DNA from: Halostella salina
Lineage (GTDB): Archaea > Halobacteriota > Halobacteria > Halobacteriales > Natronoarchaeaceae
Direction: 5' to 3'
NCBI RefSeq assembly: GCF_003675855.1
Contig: NZ_RCIH01000007.1
Span: 186,001-250,000 of the forward strand
Length of the DNA: 64,000 bases
In this document: positions 59,034-64,000 of the stretch, piece after piece
Layout: the number at the start of each line of letters is the position of its first letter
Position numbering within the stretch: the first letter of the stretch is position 1
The notes under the pieces: model-generated
Database searches by the model: none
Told to the model about the DNA's origin: nothing
What the model saw: the letters and a program-made list of their open reading frames with translations, nothing else
Translations under genes and position numbers: made by a program

Positions 59034-59615
59034 ATGGTGAACGAAATCGGGCTCGGACTCGGGTTACTGCTGACGCTGACGGCAGTGATCCTGCATTTCT
59101 CGCGCGGGACCGAGTGGACGGCCAACGAGGACATCTCCCAGGAACTCCTCGAACGGCGGGCCGAATCGGTGCCCGAGACTGACTTCCCCGAGCCGATGAA
59201 CCGGGCGATCGGCGGCGGTGGGGGCGCGGGCGCGATCCCGGCCGGCGAGGCCGGCGGCGAACTCGAGGGCGAGGGCGGCGAGGCCGAGGAGTCGTCCGGT
59301 CCCGGCGACATCTCCGAGGACGAGGTCGAGTACTTCGAGGTCGAGTACGTCAAGCAGGGCGAGACGATCGAGGTCGCCAACAACGAGACGCTGCTGGAGG
59401 CCGGCGAGGACGAGGACTGGGACCTCCCCTACGCCTGCCGGCAGGGCCAGTGTGTCTCCTGTGCGGGCCGCATCCCAGACGGCGACTCGACTGAGTTCGT
59501 CGAGCACGACGACCAGGAGATGCTGGACGAGAACGAACTCGGCGACGGCTACACCCTCACCTGCGTCGCCTACCCGCGCGGCGAGTTCTCGCTGGAGACC
59601 AGCGAATCGCCGTAA
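59034..59615 (+). CDS. Membrane-anchored [2Fe-2S] ferredoxin
   Basis: A 193-residue protein: N-terminal membrane helix (residues 4-22), a long acidic Gly-rich linker (about 60-100), and a plant-type ferredoxin domain with cluster ligands Cys135, Cys140, Cys143 and Cys177 (CRQGQCVSC ... TC). Ordinary haloarchaeal ferredoxins are soluble; the anchor would tie this electron carrier to a membrane enzyme. No redox partner is adjacent. Confidence 0.9.
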   Translation: MVNEIGLGLGLLLTLTAVILHFSRGTEWTANEDISQELLERRAESVPETDFPEPMNRAIGGGGGAGAIPAGEAGGELEGEGGEAEESSGPGDISEDEVEYFEVEYVKQGETIEVANNETLLEAGEDEDWDLPYACRQGQCVSCAGRIPDGDSTEFVEHDDQEMLDENELGDGYTLTCVAYPRGEFSLETSESP

Positions 59616-59712
59616 CGCCCGACGAACACCCTTTTCGGCCGTTCGAATCTCTCCTACAGCCGCCGCGCCCGGATCGTAGCGTTGAACTACACCGGTTTCG
59701 TTTCGAAATACA

Positions 59713-61146
59713 GTGAGCGCCGAGGCACACGACGCATCGATCACCGAGGGGAGCCTGGTGCGCCCGATGTTCAAGCTCGCCTGGCCCATCGTGGTGATCC
59801 AGCTCCTGCAGGTCGCCTACAACGTCACCGACACGTTCTGGCTCGGCCAGCTCTCGGCCGACGCGGTCGGGGCGATGAGCCTCGCCTTCCCGCTCATCTT
59901 TCTGCTCATCTCCGTCGCCGGCGGCTTCACGACCGCCGGAAGCATCCTCGTCGCGCAGTACACCGGTGCCGAGAGCGAGCGCTCGGCCGGGGCCGTCGCG
60001 GGCCAGACGCTCTCCTTTGTCACGCTGCTCGCGCTCGGCCTGAGCGCCCTCGGCTACCTGCTGACGCGGGACCTGCTCTCGCTTTTGCCCAGTCAGGCCG
60101 AGACGACGGCACGCGTCGTCCCGCTCGCGGCCGACTACATGGAGGTGTTCTTCCTCGGGCTTCCGTTTCTCTTCGGCTTCTTCGTGTTCTCGGCGCTGAT
60201 GCGGGGCTACGGCGACACGAAGACGCCGATGCGCGTGATGCTGTTCTCCGTCGCGCTGAACGTCGTGCTCGACCCCGTCCTCATCTTCGGCTGGGGCCCG
60301 TTCGAGGCGTACGGCATCGTCGGCGCGGCGCTGGCGACGATCATCTCCCGCGGCGCTGCCTCGGCGCTCGGGCTGTACGTCCTCTTTTTCACGACCGCCG
60401 GTCCGAACGTCTCGGCGGCCGACCTGCTCCCGGACCTCGACACCGTCTGGGAGATCGTCCGCATCGGCACGCCCAGCGCGCTCGAACAGTCGACCAGCGC
60501 GCTGGCGATGATCACCCTGACGGCGATGGTCGTCACGTTCGCGCCGCCGGTCGTCGCCGCCTACGGACTCGGCAACCGCCTCGTCTCGCTCGTGTTCCTC
60601 CCCGCGATGGGACTGGGCCGCGCGACGAACACGATGGTCGGGCAGAACCTCGGCGCGGGCAAGGAGTCCCGCGCCGAGTCGGCGGTGTGGCTCGCCGCCA
60701 AGACCGCCGCCGGCGTGATGGTGGTCGTCGCGGTCGTCGCCGCCGCGTTCCCCGACCCCATCGTCGGCGTCTTCATCGGCCCGGACACGCCGGGGGCTGA
60801 CGAGACCGTCCGCCTCGGCAGCGAGTACCTTCGGATCCGCGCCCTTGAGTTCGCCTTCATCGGGATCACGCAGGTCCTGCTGGGCGCGTACCGCGGCGCG
60901 GGCAACACCAAGACCGCGCTGGCGTTCTCGCTGGTGGCGCTGTGGATCGGCCGCGTCCCCACCGTGTACTACCTCGCCTTTGTCGCGAACTGGGGCGCGA
61001 CCGGCGTCTGGGTCGGGATGGCGCTCGGCAACGTCGTCGGCGCGATCGCTGCCGGCCTCTGGTTCACCCGCGGTACCTGGAAGAAGCGGGTGATCGAGGA
61101 CGAGAGCGACCCGACGCCGACGCCGGGAGCCGCCCCGGAGGAGTAA
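59713..61146 (+). CDS. MATE-family multidrug/cation antiporter
   Basis: A 477-residue transporter with twelve membrane helices in two similar halves, typical of MATE exporters (MFKLAWPIVVIQLLQVAYNVTDTFWLGQL near the start; GLGRATNTMVGQNLGAG in the middle). It would export organic cations or drugs in exchange for Na or H. GTG 59713 is the only sensible start. The tRNA-Arg gene follows 42 bases downstream. Confidence 0.92.
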   Translation: MSAEAHDASITEGSLVRPMFKLAWPIVVIQLLQVAYNVTDTFWLGQLSADAVGAMSLAFPLIFLLISVAGGFTTAGSILVAQYTGAESERSAGAVAGQTLSFVTLLALGLSALGYLLTRDLLSLLPSQAETTARVVPLAADYMEVFFLGLPFLFGFFVFSALMRGYGDTKTPMRVMLFSVALNVVLDPVLIFGWGPFEAYGIVGAALATIISRGAASALGLYVLFFTTAGPNVSAADLLPDLDTVWEIVRIGTPSALEQSTSALAMITLTAMVVTFAPPVVAAYGLGNRLVSLVFLPAMGLGRATNTMVGQNLGAGKESRAESAVWLAAKTAAGVMVVVAVVAAAFPDPIVGVFIGPDTPGADETVRLGSEYLRIRALEFAFIGITQVLLGAYRGAGNTKTALAFSLVALWIGRVPTVYYLAFVANWGATGVWVGMALGNVVGAIAAGLWFTRGTWKKRVIEDESDPTPTPGAAPEE

Positions 61147-61157
61147 GTTCACAACCG

Positions 61158-61162
61158 TTATA
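61158..61162 (+). promoter_or_regulatory. TATA-like box of the tRNA-Arg gene
   Basis: TTATA lies 27-31 bases before the first base of the tRNA, the usual archaeal spacing. Confidence 0.5.
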
Positions 61163-61188
61163 CCGCGGTCGGTGCTACGAAGGAGTGA

Positions 61189-61261
61189 GGGCGCGTAGCT
61201 CAGCGGACAGAGCACTTGGTTCCGGACCAAGATGCCGCGGGTTCAAATCCCGTCGCGCCCG
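61189..61261 (+). tRNA. tRNA-Arg (anticodon CCG)
   Basis: All four arms fold: acceptor GGGCGCG/CGCGCCC with discriminator G, D-arm GCTC...GAGC, anticodon stem CTTGG/CCAAG with loop TTCCGGA, and T-arm with TTCAAAT loop. The anticodon CCG reads CGG codons. No 3' CCA is encoded and there is no intron. The gene is intact, and foreign-looking genes begin right after it, so it probably served as the attachment site of the right-hand element. Confidence 0.95.
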
Positions 61262-61435
61262 TCCGCAGACGGCACGTTTCGCAACTAAATCAGTTTCCTC
61301 GGTAGCGACGCCGATACCGCTGGTTTCCGGCGGTTCGGCGTTTTGTCGACGGGGGCTAAAATCTGATACCAACACGGTTCGGACCGCGGCCCGCCGTCGT
61401 CGGGCGATAACCTGCGCAAACGCGGGGTGGTCGGC

Positions 61436-61657
61436 GTGAACGCCGTCGCGTTCGGCGGTCGATCGACGTGCGCCCACTGCGACGCCCACGTATCGGACGG
61501 GTTCCGGCGCGTGTACGGCGACAGCGACGACCGCGCCCACCGCTGTCCCAGCTGTGACTCCTGGCGGCGACTCACCGAAGGGAGCGCCGCCGGCCTCGAC
61601 GTCGAGACGCCCGACCCCGAGCAGGCACCCGGGCGTCACGGGGGTGAGGTTGCATGA
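61436..61657 (+). CDS. Small zinc-finger protein of the element (DUF7563-like)
   Basis: A 73-residue protein starting at GTG 61436 (GTG 61427 is an alternative; GATAACC 27 bases before 61436 favours the shorter form). Two knuckles, CAHCDAHVSD and CPSCDSW, form a zinc site. I associate this pattern with the haloarchaeal DUF7563 family, from memory. Such proteins are common as first gene in integrated elements. Its stop overlaps the next start (ATGA). Confidence 0.7.
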   Translation: MNAVAFGGRSTCAHCDAHVSDGFRRVYGDSDDRAHRCPSCDSWRRLTEGSAAGLDVETPDPEQAPGRHGGEVA

Positions 61658-61866
61658 ACGGACAGGCGCGCCTCACCGAGTTCGGCACCAGAACCGACGT
61701 GGACCTGTCCCGGCTCACCGAAGCCCAGCGCCGTGCGTACGTTGCCGTCCGGCTGAACGGCGTCGGCGTCCGCGAACACGCTCGAAAGACAGAGCGCGAG
61801 CCCGGTACGGTCGGCAACCTGCTTCGCCGCGCCGAGAAGCGGCTCGACGGGGAGGGGTCGGCATGA
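61654..61866 (+). CDS. Small helix-turn-helix protein
   Basis: A 70-residue protein whose residues about 22-63 (EAQRRAYVAVRLNGVGVREHARKTEREPGTVGNLLRRAEKRL) form a sigma-70-region-4-like helix-turn-helix. It probably controls the element's own genes. It overlaps both neighbours by four bases. Confidence 0.72.
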   Translation: MNGQARLTEFGTRTDVDLSRLTEAQRRAYVAVRLNGVGVREHARKTEREPGTVGNLLRRAEKRLDGEGSA

Positions 61867-62069
61867 CGCGGAAGGACTTCCCGGACTGGATGTTTCGGTT
61901 CGCGGAAACGCGGACGGCGAAGCGCGTCGCCGTCGAGGCCGCTCGGGAGAACATTGGCCGTCGCCTGAATGACGAGGAAGCGGACTTCGGGACCGCGTGG
62001 GAAGCGGCTCGGGCGGCGGCAATCTCCGAGATAGCGGAGCAACGCGACCGCCGGGAGGAAAGCCGATGA
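61863..62069 (+). CDS. Small basic-acidic helical protein of the element
   Basis: A 68-residue helical protein without recognisable motif, starting at ATG 61863 (ATGA overlap with the previous gene) and ending in an ATGA overlap with the next. The overlaps are the main evidence that it is a gene. Confidence 0.6.
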   Translation: MTRKDFPDWMFRFAETRTAKRVAVEAARENIGRRLNDEEADFGTAWEAARAAAISEIAEQRDRREESR

Positions 62070-62326
62070 CTTCCGAGAAGTCAACGGACGGTACTGGTTG
62101 CCCTGATAACTGCGATCACAGATTAGAACTTTGCATCGGGGCGCGTGTTGAGTTCGTCCCCCCGAAACGAGATGACCAGAGAGAGGGCGTCATAGCCGGA
62201 TATTTCCATCATCTGACCACGACTCTATACGTCATAGATGACGGAGAGTCAGGGTCTTGTTGGAGAGTCGGCCCTCAAGCAGTCTGTGAAGTAGACACGG
62301 ATGCCGATCAGGAGGGATCGCGGTGA
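62066..62326 (+). CDS. Cys-containing small protein of the element, unknown
   Basis: An 86-residue protein with five Cys residues (CPDNCDHRLELC near the start; two in the C-terminal part) and a beta-rich middle (VEFVPPKRDDQREGVIAGYFHH...LYVIDD) that may be a small SH3-like barrel. The DNA is clearly less GC-rich than its neighbours, a sign of separate origin. Function unknown. Confidence 0.6.
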   Translation: MTSEKSTDGTGCPDNCDHRLELCIGARVEFVPPKRDDQREGVIAGYFHHLTTTLYVIDDGESGSCWRVGPQAVCEVDTDADQEGSR

Positions 62327-62451
62327 ATCGCGTCGTCGACGCCGACTGTGACCGGTGCGGCGACGAGGGCGATACCCGTCGGTACGGTCCGCGCCGGTTC
62401 TGCCCGGACTGTGCCGATGAGGAGCGAACCGCTCGGAAAGGTCCGCTATGA
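62323..62451 (+). CDS. Tiny zinc-finger protein
   Basis: A 42-residue protein starting at GTG 62323 (overlap GTGA with the previous stop). Knuckles CDRCGD and CPDC make a minimal zinc finger. Its TGA overlaps the start of the large gene (ATGA). It is short, but its place in the overlap chain and its two knuckles support it. Confidence 0.6.
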   Translation: MNRVVDADCDRCGDEGDTRRYGPRRFCPDCADEERTARKGPL

Positions 62452-64000
62452 GCCACGTCGCCACCGCACCCCACGAGTGCGAGGGGAATCTGGTGTACGT
62501 CCGCAACGGCCTGTCGCCGTATTGGGCCGTGGGCGCGCTGCTGCTGAACGGCTTCGACGGGTTCAGCGGGGAGATCACCGTCGAGGTCGACGGCGAGGAG
62601 TGGACGGTGAACCTCAAGTACCAGCAGGGTGGCATCGCGCCGCGGCCGACCGACGACGTGGGCGGCGATCGCCTCTACGAGTACCGCATCGGCGCGTACG
62701 GCGAGGGCGAGCGGAAGGCGAACTTCCTGATTCAGCCCCGCTTCGAGAACATGCGCCACTACGAGAGTGGCAAGCAGATCAGCTCCCCCTTCGACAACCA
62801 CGACCTCGACGAGGGTGTGAACGTCAGTTTCGGCGGGAGCAATCTGGAACCGGAGGAGTACCGGGACCTGCTACCGGAGTTCGTCCAGGTGCTCGCGGAG
62901 CAGGGTGGGAAGTACGTGAACCCGGACTACTTCGACGGCCAGCCCCACGAGTTCAGCAACATAACGACCTACGAGCGGTACGTCCGCGTCACCCGGAACA
63001 TGGGCAAGAAGCTGGTGGGCCGGACCGGGTTGATGCACCGCCTGTTGAACCTGTGTGCGACCGAGCGCGGGAGCAAGTTCGAGTACAAGGTGGACAACGA
63101 GGAGATCGTCGGAAAGAACCACCGGGCGATCATCCCGAAGGCCGACGCGAAGCGGCTCGTCGGCGAGCACCGGTACGGGAAGCAGTTGAAGCACTACCAC
63201 CCGCGACACGTCCGTGAGGACGACGAGAAGGAGGACGACCCGCTGTATCACCCCAAGGTCGGGGTACTGGTGAAGAAGTCGCTGAACGGCCACGCGTTCG
63301 CCTGGAGCGACCGCGACCAGCTCCGGCGGGAGATCGACGAGACGCTCATCAACGCGCTTTCGTGGTCGGGCATCCCGACGAAACCCGACCCGACGACGTT
63401 CGTCGCCGACGACCATTTTTCGGTGCGGGCGAGTGAGCGCCCCCTCACGCTCTACGATGACCCCACGCCGGAGATGGAAGCCGAGCAGGAGTCGCTGCTG
63501 GTGACGACACTTTCGGACATGACCCCCTCGGACAAGGAGGTCCTGGAGTCGCTCGCTCAGGACGGCGGCGAGAAGCACCCGGAGGAACTGGCCGCGGAGA
63601 CGGACCGCGGTATCAGTACGATCTACCGGGCGCTGAAGCGCCTCGGGGCGATCGTACGGAACGACAACGCCAGCGTCGGGTTCGTCTCGAAGAAGGTCGA
63701 GCAGGAGGTCGCCGCGCTCGTCGAGGACGAGATGTTCAGCCTCACGAACGCGGCCGATCGGGCGGCGAAGCTACTGAACGTCGACACCCGGCAGGCGGCA
63801 TCGAGCGCGTGGCAGAAGTGGCTGAACAAGTACGCCGCGGAGGTGGTCGACGCGACCGGCGGCGACGGGAAGAAGCTCCGGATCGACACGATCCTCTCGG
63901 AGCTGAAGGCGACGAGCAAGCCCCGCGTCGCGGATGTGCTCGACGAGGCGCTGACGGCTTGGACTAAGGACGGGCGCGACCCGCGGACGCTCCGGGAGAT
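62448..64000 (+). CDS. Large element protein with winged-helix domain (partial, runs off the window)
   Basis: An open frame of at least 517 codons with no stop before the edge. The first 330 residues are an unrecognised alpha/beta region (GALLLNGFDGFSGEITVEVDG, FENMRHYESGKQ) found, as I recall, in haloarchaeal integrated elements (DUF7845-like; to be checked). Residues about 355-405 form a winged-helix (DKEVLESLAQDGGEKHPEELAAETDRGISTIYRALKRLGAI). A replication or transcription-control role is possible. The window cuts it off. Confidence 0.7.
   Translation, partial: MSHVATAPHECEGNLVYVRNGLSPYWAVGALLLNGFDGFSGEITVEVDGEEWTVNLKYQQGGIAPRPTDDVGGDRLYEYRIGAYGEGERKANFLIQPRFENMRHYESGKQISSPFDNHDLDEGVNVSFGGSNLEPEEYRDLLPEFVQVLAEQGGKYVNPDYFDGQPHEFSNITTYERYVRVTRNMGKKLVGRTGLMHRLLNLCATERGSKFEYKVDNEEIVGKNHRAIIPKADAKRLVGEHRYGKQLKHYHPRHVREDDEKEDDPLYHPKVGVLVKKSLNGHAFAWSDRDQLRREIDETLINALSWSGIPTKPDPTTFVADDHFSVRASERPLTLYDDPTPEMEAEQESLLVTTLSDMTPSDKEVLESLAQDGGEKHPEELAAETDRGISTIYRALKRLGAIVRNDNASVGFVSKKVEQEVAALVEDEMFSLTNAADRAAKLLNVDTRQAASSAWQKWLNKYAAEVVDATGGDGKKLRIDTILSELKATSKPRVADVLDEALTAWTKDGRDPRTLRE

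Larger units (their letters stand above)
61262..64000 (+). mobile_element. Left end of a second integrated element
   Basis: Directly after the tRNA-Arg gene the gene style changes to very small, chain-overlapping genes (zinc fingers, HTH, unknown Cys-rich proteins) with locally lower GC (62,066-62,300), followed by a large protein typical of haloarchaeal integrative elements. This is the pattern of an element inserted in a tRNA 3' end. No integrase is seen inside the window; the far end, with a copy of the tRNA 3' part, should lie beyond 64,000. Confidence 0.65.

Noticed and set aside
1-64000. CRISPR arrays, insertion sequences and rRNA genes
   Set aside because: I saw no regularly spaced direct repeats, no transposase motifs with terminal repeats, and no rRNA-like sequence; tRNA-Arg is the only RNA gene I could support.

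Overview
The window is chromosomal DNA from a halophilic archaeon (class Halobacteria). The evidence is the very high GC content, strongly acidic proteins, start codons often preceded by a TATA-like box at about 27 bases (leaderless transcripts), coenzyme F420 genes (cofE and a mer-like reductase), archaeal proteasome alpha and beta genes, a Tat-dependent lipoprotein, NucS, and a fused thiD-thiN gene. I cannot assign the genus from sequence alone.

Layout. Positions 1 to about 8,900 are the right part of an integrated virus. A run of tightly overlapping plus-strand genes encodes virion proteins: an A32/FtsK-type packaging ATPase, two adjacent proteins that fit the small and large major capsid proteins of the two-capsid-protein halophilic viruses (Sphaerolipoviridae/Simuloviridae type), several one-helix membrane proteins, and a spike-like protein built of YadA-head repeats. 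A VapBC pair and leftward control genes follow: a ribbon-helix-helix/zinc protein with a perfect 12-bp inverted repeat in front of it, a SWIM zinc-finger protein and a small zinc-ribbon protein. From 8.9 to 61.1 kb the content is mostly ordinary chromosome: a NUDIX-like/eIF2B-like protein, phosphoesterase, cofE-mer, MoxR/DUF58/transglutaminase operon, proteasome genes, Hsp20, redox proteins, thiamine genes, a second DUF58 operon (DUF4129-containing), KDG kinase, a flavin disulfide reductase, MOSC protein, alcohol dehydrogenase, 6-phosphogluconate dehydrogenase, ferredoxin and a MATE transporter. At 61,189 a tRNA-Arg(CCG) is followed at once by the left end of a second integrated element, with a chain of very small overlapping genes and a large protein that runs off the right edge.

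How the genes work together. The most notable chromosomal theme is DNA mismatch handling. Within 27 kb there are two full-length MutS proteins, a MutL that keeps the endonuclease motif, NucS/EndoMS, and a third MutS-family ATPase with an N-terminal helix-hairpin-helix segment. Bacteria and archaea commonly have either MutS-MutL or NucS, so their co-location is worth attention. Two DUF58-centred membrane operons appear to be related halves of a MoxR-type system. F420 synthesis (cofE) is coupled by an ATGA overlap to an F420-dependent reductase. kdgK and 6-phosphogluconate dehydrogenase belong to haloarchaeal sugar breakdown. Two short leader reading frames, each overlapping the start codon of its downstream gene (mutL, kdgK), suggest translational coupling.
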